64,000 nt of DNA. Source: Pseudomonadota bacterium. Its GTDB lineage: Bacteria; Pseudomonadota; Gammaproteobacteria; Burkholderiales; Rhodocyclaceae. Shown piece by piece: positions 8,796 to 17,038 of the stretch. Position 1 is the stretch's first letter, and the number at the start of each line of letters is the position of its first letter. Both the position numbers and the translations under genes were made by a program. The notes beneath the pieces were generated by a model that was given only the letters and a program-made list of their open reading frames with translations, did not search any database and was not told the DNA's origin. The stretch lies in the NCBI GenBank assembly GCA_018241685.1, contig JAFEDJ010000009.1:62001-126000 (forward strand), read 5' to 3'.

Positions 8796-8829
8796 GCGGT
8801 AAGCTTGATTCCTTATTTCAGCTTACCGC
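8796..8829. other. 10-bp perfect inverted repeat upstream of a dehydrogenase gene
   Basis: GCGGTAAGCT at 8796-8805 and AGCTTACCGC at 8820-8829 form a perfect ten-base-pair stem around a 14-nt AT-rich loop. It ends 10 bp before the start codon of the D-2-hydroxyacid dehydrogenase. It has no downstream U-run, so it is a poor intrinsic terminator for the btu transcript. An operator or an mRNA hairpin that controls the next gene are the alternatives. Confidence 0.5.
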
Positions 8830-8839
8830 CCCGACCGCC

Positions 8840-9793
8840 ATGCATCGCATCGTCTACCTGGAATCCGGCGCGCTGATCGCCGACATCCGCCGCCCCGCCT
8901 TCGCCCACGAGTGGACCGAATACGAGGCCACCGCCCAGCATGAGGTGGCGGAGCACCTGGCCGGCGCGACCATCGCGATCGTCAACAAGCGCCTGCTCAC
9001 CGCCGACATCATCGCCGGCCTGCCGGACCTGCAGATGGTGGCCATCGCCGCCACCGGCTACAACAACGTGGACCTGGAAGCCTGCCGGGCCCGCGGCATC
9101 GCCGTCGCCAACGTGCGCGGCTACGCCCGCGAGACGGTACCCGAGCACGTGCTGGCGCTGATGCTGGCCCTGTCCCGCCAGCTGGCGCCCTACCACCAGT
9201 CGGTGGCCGCCGGGCGCTGGCAGAAGAGCGAGCAGTTCTGCTACTTCGACTATCCGATCCGCGACCTGTCGGGGCAGACCCTCGGCCTCCTCGGCAGCGG
9301 CACCCTCGGCCAGGGCGTCGCGCGCCTCGCCGAGGCCTTTGGCATGCGGGTGATCCGCGGCGAACACAAGGGCGCGGCGACGCTGCGCGACGGCTACGTG
9401 GCCTTCGAGCAGCTGATCCGCGAAGCCGACGTGATCAGCCTGCACTGCCCCCTCAACGATTCCACGCGCCACCTGATCGGCGCCGCCGAACTCGCCGCGA
9501 TGAAGCCCACCGCGCTGCTGATCAACACCGCCCGCGGCGGCCTGGTGGACGAAGCCGCGCTGGCGAACGCGCTGCGCGCCCGGCAGATCGGTGGCGCCGG
9601 CTTCGACGTGCTGACCGAGGAACCGCCCACCGACAACCCGCTGCTGGCCGCCGACCTGCTCGCCGCCGGCAACTTCATCCTGACGCCCCACGTGGCGTGG
9701 TCCAGCCGCGAAGCCATGCAAACGCTGGCCGACCAGCTGACCGGCAACATCGAGGCCTTCGCCGCCGGCGAAGCAGTGAACCGACTGGTGTAA
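8840..9793 (+). CDS. D-2-hydroxyacid dehydrogenase (HprA-like, NAD(P)-dependent)
   Basis: Oxidoreductase of the D-isomer-specific 2-hydroxyacid dehydrogenase family, 317 residues. The dinucleotide-binding loop is GLLGSGTLGQGVA near residue 150. The catalytic triad is visible as Arg in NTARGGLVD, Glu in FDVLTEEPP and His in TPHVAWSS. Overall similarity in layout is to glycerate/hydroxypyruvate reductases (HprA), which would place it in serine/glyoxylate metabolism; the exact substrate is not determined. A perfect hairpin precedes the start. The downstream MFS gene begins 23 bp later on the same strand. Confidence 0.88.
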   Translation: MHRIVYLESGALIADIRRPAFAHEWTEYEATAQHEVAEHLAGATIAIVNKRLLTADIIAGLPDLQMVAIAATGYNNVDLEACRARGIAVANVRGYARETVPEHVLALMLALSRQLAPYHQSVAAGRWQKSEQFCYFDYPIRDLSGQTLGLLGSGTLGQGVARLAEAFGMRVIRGEHKGAATLRDGYVAFEQLIREADVISLHCPLNDSTRHLIGAAELAAMKPTALLINTARGGLVDEAALANALRARQIGGAGFDVLTEEPPTDNPLLAADLLAAGNFILTPHVAWSSREAMQTLADQLTGNIEAFAAGEAVNRLV

Positions 9794-9816
9794 GAACCCA
9801 CGAGCGGGACGCACCC

Positions 9817-11235
9817 ATGCCCCTGTTGCCCCGCGCCGCCCCGTTCGATGCCCACAGCCAGCGTTTCGGCGAAGGGTACAAGTGGATCGTGTTGTCCATC
9901 ATCGGCATCGGCACCGTGTCCGGCGTGCTGTGCACGTCCAGCTTCAACGTGGCGGTGCCGGCGTTGACGGGCCATTTCGGGCTCGGCCAGGACCAGGTCC
10001 AATGGGCGATGACCGGCTTCATGACGGCGATGACCGTCGCCATGCTGCCCACCTCGTGGCTGATCGACCGCATCGGCTTTCGCCGCGTCTTCATGCTGGC
10101 CCTGGTGATCCTCGCGCTGGCCAGCGTGGCCGGCTTCTTTGCGCCCAGCTTCACGCTGGTGGTGGCTGCACGCATCCTGCAGGGCGCCGCCGCCGGCGTG
10201 CTGCAGCCGATGGGGGTGCTGGCGCTGATGCGCCTGTTCCCGGCCGAATCCCGTGGGCAGGCGTCGGGCATCCTCACCGTCGGCATCGCCCTCACCCCGG
10301 CCGTCGCGCCGGCCCTCGGCGGCATGCTGCTCGACCGTTTCGGCTGGGAGGCGATCTTCCTGCTCGGCGTGCCCTTCGGCGTGGTGGCCTGGGTGGCCGC
10401 CATCTACCTGCTGCCGGAGCCGCGCCAGCTCGTCGCGCGCCCCTTCGACTGGCCCGGCCTGGGCTGGCTGACCCTCGCCACGCTGGCACTGATCGAGGGC
10501 GTGTCGAGCCTCCACCATAGCGGCCCATGGTCGCCGTGGACCCTCGGCCAGGCGGGGCTGGCCCTCGCCGCGACGATCCTCTTCGTGCGCCACGCCCGGC
10601 AGCATCCGGAACCCCTCGTCGAACTCGGGCTGTTCGCCGACCGCAGCTTCACGATGGGCAGCCTGGTGTCCTTCTCCTACGGCTTCGGCCTCTACGCATC
10701 CACCTATCTGGTGCCGGTGTTCCTGCAGAAGGCCCTATCCTACGGCGCCGGCGGTGCCGGCATGGCCCTGGTACCAGCCGGCATCGCGCTGATCCTCACG
10801 CTACCGGTGGCGGGGCGGCTGGCCGACCGCATCTCGCCCAAGTGGCTCACCGTTACCGGGCTGCTGGCCTTCGGCCTGTCCCTGGTGATCTTCGCCGTCG
10901 AGGCCGGACACATCTCCTACACCGAGATCATCGTCGCCACGGTGATCGGGCGCATCGGCCTGGGGCTGATCCTCCCGGCCCTCAACCTCGCCACGCTGCA
11001 TCACCTGGAACCCCACCAGCTCGGCCAGTCGACAGTCGTCATCAGCTACGCCCGGCAGTTGGGTGGCGTGCTGGGGGTGGCCATCGTGGCGGTCTTCGTC
11101 GAATGGCGCGAGGTGGTCTATGGCACCGCGGCGCCGGGCATCTTCAGCGCCTACGCGCAGGGCTACATGCTGCTGACGGCGGTCTTCGCCCTCGCCGTGG
11201 TGGCGGCGAGCCTGATGCGCGCCGCGCGGCGCTGA
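9817..11235 (+). CDS. MFS transporter, DHA2 (EmrB/QacA) drug:proton antiporter type
   Basis: Inner-membrane exporter of 472 residues with hydrophobicity consistent with 14 membrane segments, the number typical of the DHA2 group. The MFS motif A region is LPTSWLIDRIGFRRVF near residue 85, and the antiporter-like motif C region (GIALTPAVAPALGGMLLDRFGWEAIFL) follows. The N-terminus (TSSFNVAVPALTGHFGLG) is the usual EmrB start. The start is ATG 9817 after GAGCGGG. No membrane-fusion partner (EmrA) is adjacent, so it probably acts as a single component. Substrate unknown. Confidence 0.88.
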   Translation: MPLLPRAAPFDAHSQRFGEGYKWIVLSIIGIGTVSGVLCTSSFNVAVPALTGHFGLGQDQVQWAMTGFMTAMTVAMLPTSWLIDRIGFRRVFMLALVILALASVAGFFAPSFTLVVAARILQGAAAGVLQPMGVLALMRLFPAESRGQASGILTVGIALTPAVAPALGGMLLDRFGWEAIFLLGVPFGVVAWVAAIYLLPEPRQLVARPFDWPGLGWLTLATLALIEGVSSLHHSGPWSPWTLGQAGLALAATILFVRHARQHPEPLVELGLFADRSFTMGSLVSFSYGFGLYASTYLVPVFLQKALSYGAGGAGMALVPAGIALILTLPVAGRLADRISPKWLTVTGLLAFGLSLVIFAVEAGHISYTEIIVATVIGRIGLGLILPALNLATLHHLEPHQLGQSTVVISYARQLGGVLGVAIVAVFVEWREVVYGTAAPGIFSAYAQGYMLLTAVFALAVVAASLMRAARR

Positions 11236-11239
11236 ATCC

Positions 11240-11260
11240 GGCCCGGCCGAAGCCCGGGCC
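11240..11260. terminator. GC-rich hairpin between convergent genes
   Basis: GGCCCGG at 11240-11246 pairs with CCGGGCC at 11254-11260, in the short gap between the stop codons of the MFS gene (plus) and the SNF2 helicase gene (minus). There is no T-tract on either side, so termination activity is uncertain; the position is the main argument. Confidence 0.3.
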
Positions 11261-11268
11261 GACGGCGC

Positions 11269-14200
11269 TCAGGCCTTCTTCGGCCGGCCGCGCTTCTTCG
11301 GTTCGGCGTCGCCCTTTGCCTCGGGCAGCGGCGCCAGCAGCGCGCGGATGTCGTCCTCGCCGAACTTGACGCTGCCCTCGTGGTCCTCGGCGAGGATACC
11401 GGCGGCCAGTTCGGCCTTCTTCTCCTGCAGGCCGAGGATCTTCTCCTCGATGGAGCCGGCCACCACCAGCTTGTAGACGAACACCGCCTTCGTCTGGCCG
11501 AGGCGGTGGGCGCGGTCGGTGGCCTGGTTTTCCACCGCGGGGTTCCACCACGGATCGTAGTGGATCACCGTGTCGGCGGCGGTCAGGTTGAGGCCGACGC
11601 CGCCGGCTTTCAGGCTGATCAGGAAGACCGGCACGTCGCCATCCTGGAACTGGCGGACCGGGGTTTCCCGGTCCACGGTGTCGCCGGTCAGCGCCACGTG
11701 ACGGATGCGCCGCTCGTCCAGCTCGGCGGCGATCAGCGCCAGCATGCCGGTGAACTGGGAGAACAGCAGCACCTTGCGGCCCTCGTCCACCAGCTCCGGC
11801 AGCATGTCCATCAGCAGGTCCAGCTTGGCCCGCTCCTTTACCTTGGCAGCGGCATCGGTCTTCAGCAGGCGTGGGTCGCAGCACACCTGGCGCAGCTTGA
11901 GCAGCGCGTCGAGGATGACGATCTGGCTGCGCGCGAAGCCGCGGGCGGCGATCTCGTCGCGCACGCGCTGGTCCATCGTCGCCCGTACGGTTTCGTAGAG
12001 GTCGCGCTGGCGGCCATCGAGCTCGACGCTGCGTACCACGATGGTCTTCGGCGGCAGCTCCTTGGCCACCTCTTCCTTGCGGCGACGCAGGATGAAGGGC
12101 GCGATGCGCTTGGCCAGCAGGTCGCGGCGCACCGTGTCGCCGTATTTCTCGACCGGTGTGCGCCAGCGGGCGGTGAAGTCCTTCACGTCGCCGAGGAAGC
12201 CCGGCAGCAGGAAGTCGAACTGGCTCCACAGCTCGCCGAGATGGTTTTCCAGCGGCGTGCCGGTGAGGCACAGGCGATGCTCGGCGCGCAGCGTGCGCAC
12301 CACCTGGGCGGCCTGGCTGGCGGCGTTCTTCACCGTCTGGGCCTCATCGAGGATCAGCGAGTGGTATTCATGGGCGGCGAGCTGTTCCCGGTCGCGCCAC
12401 AGCAGCGGGTAGGTGGTCAGGCACACATCCGCGTCGGGAATCTTCGCAAAGGCCTCGGCGCGGCCGCTACCGCGCAAGCTCAGCACCTTGAGGTCCGGCG
12501 CGTAACGCTCCGCCTCCCGCTGCCAGTTGAAGACCAGCGAGGTCGGCAGCACCACCAGCGCCGGCTTGGCGAGGCGCCGGCCGCGCTTTTCGACAAGCAG
12601 GTGGGCCAGGGTCTGAGCGGTCTTGCCGAGGCCCATGTCGTCGGCCAGGATGCCGCCGAGGCCGTGGCGGCGCAGGTGCTGCAGCCAGGACAGGCCCTCC
12701 AGTTGGTAGGGGCGCAGCTCGAGGGCGAAGCCCTTCGGCGCGGCCACCGGCTTGATGGCACCGGCGCCGCGAATGCGCTCGATCCAGCGCTCCAGGCCTT
12801 CCAGCCCCTGGGCCCGCCAGCCGTCGCCGAGCACGTCCGCCAGGCGCGGCGCATCGAAGCGCGACACGCGGATGCTGCCGGACGGGTTGTCGAAGAGGTC
12901 CACCAGCGTGCGGGCAATCGGCTTGACCCGCTCGGCAGCCAACGCCACCCGGTCGCCGTCCTCGAGCTGGACGATCACCTGGCTGTCGTCGGGGATGCGT
13001 TCGATCAGCTTGGGGTCGAGCCAGCGCGCATCCTGCTTGAAGACCGCGTGCAGCATCGGCGCCAGGTCCACGCGGCGGCCTTCCACCTCGACGCCGAGGG
13101 ACACGTCGAACCAACCCTCGTCGCTTTCCTCGATTTCCACGTGCCAGTCGCTGGCGACCAGCAGGCGGTGGCGGAAATCCCGCGGACACTCGATGTGCCA
13201 GCCGGCCTCACGCAGCGCCGGCGCGACGAGGGAAAAGAAATGGCTCCAGTGGGCTTCGCTTTCCAGCCCATACAGGCCTTCGGTCGGGATGCCCTGGCTG
13301 ATCAGCCAGCCGCGCTTGAGGGGTAGGAACCCGGCCGCCAGGAAGGCCTGCCAGGCGGCCTGCTCGGCCTCCGGATCGCGCTTCACGCGCACCGCGCGGC
13401 CGTCCTGCAGGGTCGCCACATCATGCGTGGAACCGGGCTCCAGGCGGGCTTCACCATAGGCAAAGGCGGGGCTCGCCACGTCGTATTCGCTGCCGCTGAA
13501 ATCGGCCTCATAGCCGCGGTGACGGCGCCAGCTCCAGCAATAGATGCTGGCCAGGCTCAGCACCGGCCGGCACGCGGCGTCCACCAGCGGCAGCTCGACA
13601 CTCTTGTTGCCCTGCGGCGACGGCAGTGACGGCGCGAGTTCGGCCAGCGCGCTGGCCACCACGGGCAATTCCACCGCCGACAGAGCCGGCAGGCTCAGCA
13701 ACTCGGCGATCACCGGCGCGTTCTCCACCTGGATGCGGCCCGCCTCGCCGCGGCTGCTGTCGATGTAGGCCAGCGGCTCGGTACGCAGCACCAGCGTGGC
13801 GGCCGGGTCGGCGGCCACACGGGCCTTGACGCCGTTTTCACCAGGCACCCATTCCAGCGTGGCCGGCCGCAGCGCGCCGCCGCGCAGCGGCTGGGCATGG
13901 CCGCGGCCATCCATTTCCAGGTAAGCCCGGCCGGTAGCCACCGCCGCTTCCAGCACGGCCAGGCCAGGAGCCCCTTCGAGCAGCGGCCAGCCGTAGCCGC
14001 CGCCGAGCCGGTTGGACTCGCGCAGCAGTCGGAAGATGTGCAGATCCTCGTCGCGCACGAAGGCCGGCGGGCGCAGCAGGGCCTGTTCGTAGTTGGTCCA
14101 TTCGCTGGCCGAACCGGTCAGCTCGCCATCGGCCCCGGTGCGGGCCTTGACCAGGCTGAACTCCAGGCTGTCGTTGCCCAGCTGGCGGATGATGCGGCAC

Positions 14201-14622
14201 AGGTAGAAGATGCTGTCCCGCGGCGTGGAAGCCTTGCGCACCTTCGCAGCCTTGTCCACCCGCTCGCGTAGCGTACGCACCCAGGCCAGCACTTCGGCAC
14301 GCGGCTTGTCCACCAGTTTGCCGGGCCGGCGCGCGGCGAGGATCAGCGCCGCGGCGTGCTTGCAGCGGCTACCCACCGGGCAGGTGCAGCGGGTGTTCAG
14401 TTCGATGGAGCTTTCACCGAAGAACTCGCGCCGTTCGATGCGCACGCTGACCCGGTAGGGCACCGGCTCGGTGCCTTGCACCAGGGCCTGCAGCTGGTTG
14501 CCGGCCGCCTCGATGTTGCGCACGCGGCCGATATAGCCGCGGGCACGGGTCAGCGCATTGGCGGTAAATAATTCACTGAGGAGAGTGTCGTCGAGTTGGG
14601 CGAGAAGACGGGCGAGATCCAT
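11269..14622 (-). CDS. SNF2-family DEAD/DEAH-box helicase with SWIM zinc finger
   Basis: Large (1117-residue) Swi2/Snf2 ATPase that probably remodels protein-DNA complexes. A SWIM zinc finger with C79, C81, C87 and H89 (CTCPVGSRCKH) is near the N-terminus, followed by a long middle region without recognised motifs. The C-terminal half holds the SNF2 core: motif I DDMGLGKTAQT, motif II LILDEAQTVKN, motif III CLTGTPLENHLGELWS, motif V KAGGVGLNLTAADTV and motif VI TDRAHRLGQTK. The lysine-rich tail (KKRGRPKKA) resembles an AT-hook. Such SWIM-SNF2 proteins are common in proteobacteria; their role is mostly undefined. Confidence 0.92.
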   Translation of the reverse strand: MDLARLLAQLDDTLLSELFTANALTRARGYIGRVRNIEAAGNQLQALVQGTEPVPYRVSVRIERREFFGESSIELNTRCTCPVGSRCKHAAALILAARRPGKLVDKPRAEVLAWVRTLRERVDKAAKVRKASTPRDSIFYLCRIIRQLGNDSLEFSLVKARTGADGELTGSASEWTNYEQALLRPPAFVRDEDLHIFRLLRESNRLGGGYGWPLLEGAPGLAVLEAAVATGRAYLEMDGRGHAQPLRGGALRPATLEWVPGENGVKARVAADPAATLVLRTEPLAYIDSSRGEAGRIQVENAPVIAELLSLPALSAVELPVVASALAELAPSLPSPQGNKSVELPLVDAACRPVLSLASIYCWSWRRHRGYEADFSGSEYDVASPAFAYGEARLEPGSTHDVATLQDGRAVRVKRDPEAEQAAWQAFLAAGFLPLKRGWLISQGIPTEGLYGLESEAHWSHFFSLVAPALREAGWHIECPRDFRHRLLVASDWHVEIEESDEGWFDVSLGVEVEGRRVDLAPMLHAVFKQDARWLDPKLIERIPDDSQVIVQLEDGDRVALAAERVKPIARTLVDLFDNPSGSIRVSRFDAPRLADVLGDGWRAQGLEGLERWIERIRGAGAIKPVAAPKGFALELRPYQLEGLSWLQHLRRHGLGGILADDMGLGKTAQTLAHLLVEKRGRRLAKPALVVLPTSLVFNWQREAERYAPDLKVLSLRGSGRAEAFAKIPDADVCLTTYPLLWRDREQLAAHEYHSLILDEAQTVKNAASQAAQVVRTLRAEHRLCLTGTPLENHLGELWSQFDFLLPGFLGDVKDFTARWRTPVEKYGDTVRRDLLAKRIAPFILRRRKEEVAKELPPKTIVVRSVELDGRQRDLYETVRATMDQRVRDEIAARGFARSQIVILDALLKLRQVCCDPRLLKTDAAAKVKERAKLDLLMDMLPELVDEGRKVLLFSQFTGMLALIAAELDERRIRHVALTGDTVDRETPVRQFQDGDVPVFLISLKAGGVGLNLTAADTVIHYDPWWNPAVENQATDRAHRLGQTKAVFVYKLVVAGSIEEKILGLQEKKAELAAGILAEDHEGSVKFGEDDIRALLAPLPEAKGDAEPKKRGRPKKA

Positions 14623-14684
14623 GCCGGCAGTTTCTGGCGGGCGAAAGGCGGAATTCTAGGCGCACTCGCCGCCTCCGCGAAGCC

Positions 14685-15497
14685 TCAGCCGCGGGCATCG
14701 CGGCCGGTGTCGAGGGAAAAGCCCGCCGCATCGAGCAGCGCCGGCAACGCTTCGGCGGCACGCAGGCACAGGCGGAAATCCACCCTTTCGCTGAGCGGGG
14801 TATGGCCCGGGTTGATCTCGATGGTCGGAATACCGCTCTCGATCGCCCACATCACGGGTCCGGCGATATACGGAAAAGCGCTGCCGGTACCGACCGAGAC
14901 GACCAGCTCCGGCCCTGCGGCGAGCACGCTCTCGAAGCGGTGCACGGCCTGGTCGGGCAAGGCTTCGCCAAACAGCACCACGTCGGGGCGCAGGATACCG
15001 CCGCAATACGGACACTCGGGAGGAATCGTCAGACCCGCATAGTTGTCCACATGGCGGCCACGCCCGCAGTCGATGCAGCGCAGGCGGCGCAGCGTGCCGT
15101 GCATCTCGATGACGTCGCGGGAGCCAGCCTCCAGGTGGAAGCCGTCTACGTTCTGGGTCAGCACCGTCACGCCATCGCGCAGTGCTTCCAGGCGGGCGAT
15201 GGCGTAATGGCCGGCATTGGGATGGGCGCCACGGCAGCTGGCCTCGATCTGCGACAGGAAGCGCCAGGTGATGTCTGGCCGCCGGGCGAACATCTCGCCG
15301 GACAGGGCCTGTTCGATCGGCAGACCGATGTCGGTGTGGGCGTCTTCGTAGAGGCCACCGACGCCACGATAGGTCGGCAGGCCGGAATCGGCCGACAAGC
15401 CGGCACCGGTGATGAACAGAATGCGCTCTGCGGTAGCAAAAAGGCGACCTGCGGCCTCGATTTGGGCAGCGTAGTCGGCTAGGGTGTGGTCTGTCAT
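14685..15497 (-). CDS. NAD-dependent protein deacylase, sirtuin family
   Basis: Sir2-type enzyme of 270 residues that removes acyl groups from lysines using NAD+. The NAD-binding start ITGAGLSADSGLPTYRG is at residues 29-45, the TQNVDGFH and catalytic EMHG motifs follow, and the zinc site is formed by CIDC and CPYC. C-terminal NAD contacts are VSVGTGSAFPYIAGP. The missing Ala-Tyr/Arg desuccinylase pocket of CobB-class proteins was not checked residue by residue, so the acyl preference is open. It is 62 bp from the SNF2 gene downstream and diverges from the amidotransferase gene. Confidence 0.92.
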   Translation of the reverse strand: MTDHTLADYAAQIEAAGRLFATAERILFITGAGLSADSGLPTYRGVGGLYEDAHTDIGLPIEQALSGEMFARRPDITWRFLSQIEASCRGAHPNAGHYAIARLEALRDGVTVLTQNVDGFHLEAGSRDVIEMHGTLRRLRCIDCGRGRHVDNYAGLTIPPECPYCGGILRPDVVLFGEALPDQAVHRFESVLAAGPELVVSVGTGSAFPYIAGPVMWAIESGIPTIEINPGHTPLSERVDFRLCLRAAEALPALLDAAGFSLDTGRDARG

Positions 15498-15637
15498 GCT
15501 GAATCCCTGACACTAGACGGCGGGAACAGCCCGCCGGACGCCATGTTGCGGCGCGTGCCGCCGAAAGGCAAATGCCAATTAGCATAAGGCCCCGAACGAT
15601 CGGCGAGTCGGGTGCCCCGAGGAGGACCGGAACAACC

Positions 15638-16456
15638 ATGTGCCAGCTACTGGGAATGAACTGCAACACGCCCACCGACATCTGCTTCTCGTTCGCCGGC
15701 TTCCAGGCCCGTGGCGGGCTGACCGATGTGCACGGCGACGGCTGGGGCATCGCCTTCTTCGAGGGCCGCGGCGTCCGTGTCTTCCTCGATCCGCAGGCCA
15801 GCAGCAAGTCGCCTGTGGCCGAGCTGGTACGCAACTACCCGATCCATTCCCTCAACGTCATCGCCCACATCCGCAAGGCCACCCAGGGCGTGGTGACGCT
15901 GGAGAACACCCATCCCTTCCAGCGTGAGCTGTGGGGGCGCTACTGGGTGTTCGCCCACAACGGCAACCTCAACGGCTTCGATCCCGAACTGCGCGGCTAT
16001 TTCCAGCCGGTCGGGCAGACCGATTCCGAGCGCGCCTTCTGCTACCTGATGGAAGCGCTGCGCCGCCAGTTTCCGGACGGCGAACCGCCACGGCAAGAAC
16101 TGTTCGCAGTGGTGCGCCGCATCGCCGCCGAAGTCGGCAACCACGGAGAATTCAATTTCCTGCTGTCCAACGGCACCTGCCTGTTCGCCCACTGCGCCTC
16201 GCGCCTCACCTACATCGTGCGCAAGGCGCCGTTCGACCAGGCCCACCTGAAGGACCAGGACATCACTGTGGATTTCCGCGAACTGACCTCGCCCGGCGAC
16301 CGGGTTGCGGTGGTCGCCACCACGCCGCTCACCGACAATGAAAACTGGGTTCCCATCGAGCCAGGCAACCTGTTGCTGTTCGTCGATGGCGTACCGGTGG
16401 ACGCGGGTCCTTCAAACACACGTGCCTTCATTCGGCAGGAGCCTGCAGCGCACTGA
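15638..16456 (+). CDS. class II glutamine amidotransferase (YafJ family)
   Basis: Ntn-type glutaminase-like protein of 272 residues. After removal of Met1 the nucleophilic Cys2 is at the N-terminus (MCQLLGMN), which fixes the start at ATG 15638 after GAGGAG at 15619-15624. The family blocks HGDGWGIAFF, VIAHIRKATQG, ENTHPFQRELWGRYWVFAHNGNL and QTDSERAFCYLM are intact. Glutamine hydrolysis is expected; the acceptor is unknown for YafJ proteins. It is followed after 125 bp by a HIT-family gene. Confidence 0.92.
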   Translation: MCQLLGMNCNTPTDICFSFAGFQARGGLTDVHGDGWGIAFFEGRGVRVFLDPQASSKSPVAELVRNYPIHSLNVIAHIRKATQGVVTLENTHPFQRELWGRYWVFAHNGNLNGFDPELRGYFQPVGQTDSERAFCYLMEALRRQFPDGEPPRQELFAVVRRIAAEVGNHGEFNFLLSNGTCLFAHCASRLTYIVRKAPFDQAHLKDQDITVDFRELTSPGDRVAVVATTPLTDNENWVPIEPGNLLLFVDGVPVDAGPSNTRAFIRQEPAAH

Positions 16457-16581
16457 GGATTAGTGTCAAAATGAGGGGACATTGCATTCGCATGCGGACG
16501 GCGGGCTGCGCCCCACCGCAGAGCAGCAATCCGACAGGATCACAATCGTTCATCACAACCTGACCGCAGTTCATCATCGCC

Positions 16582-17022
16582 ATGCCGACAAGTTCGCCGA
16601 AAGACTGCCCCTTGTGCTTCCCGGTTCCGGAAAATGTGCTCTGGCAGGACGCCAGCTGCCGGGTCATCCGGGTGAACGACCGGGACTATCCCGGCTACTG
16701 CCGACTGATCTGGAATGAACATGTCGCCGAGATGAGCGATCTGTCGCCCGCCGACCAGCGCCATTGCTTCAACATCCTGATGGCGGTCGAGGTGGCACTG
16801 CGCGAGTGCTTCCAGCCGGCCAAGATCAACTTGGCCAGTTTCGGCAACGTGGTGCCCCACCTGCATTGGCACCTGATCCCGCGGGAACTCAACGACCGGC
16901 ACTTCCCCGAACCGATCTGGGGCCAGGTCCAACACAGCAGCAACGACACGGTACGCAGCGTGGACGATGCGCGGCTGGCCCTGGCCATCCGCAACGCGAT
17001 TGCCGAACAACTGTCGGGCTGA
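16582..17022 (+). CDS. HIT family nucleotide hydrolase/transferase
   Basis: Histidine-triad protein of 146 residues. The N-terminus has a CPLC pair (residues 9-12), often zinc-binding in HIT proteins, and the catalytic triad is VVPHLHWHLIP near residue 95. HIT enzymes hydrolyse or transfer nucleotides from dinucleotide polyphosphates or AMP conjugates. The start ATG 16582 gives the expected short N-terminus. The next gene begins only 16 bp downstream, so the two are probably co-transcribed. Confidence 0.92.
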   Translation: MPTSSPKDCPLCFPVPENVLWQDASCRVIRVNDRDYPGYCRLIWNEHVAEMSDLSPADQRHCFNILMAVEVALRECFQPAKINLASFGNVVPHLHWHLIPRELNDRHFPEPIWGQVQHSSNDTVRSVDDARLALAIRNAIAEQLSG

Positions 17023-17038
17023 AGCGGGGAGCCCAGCC

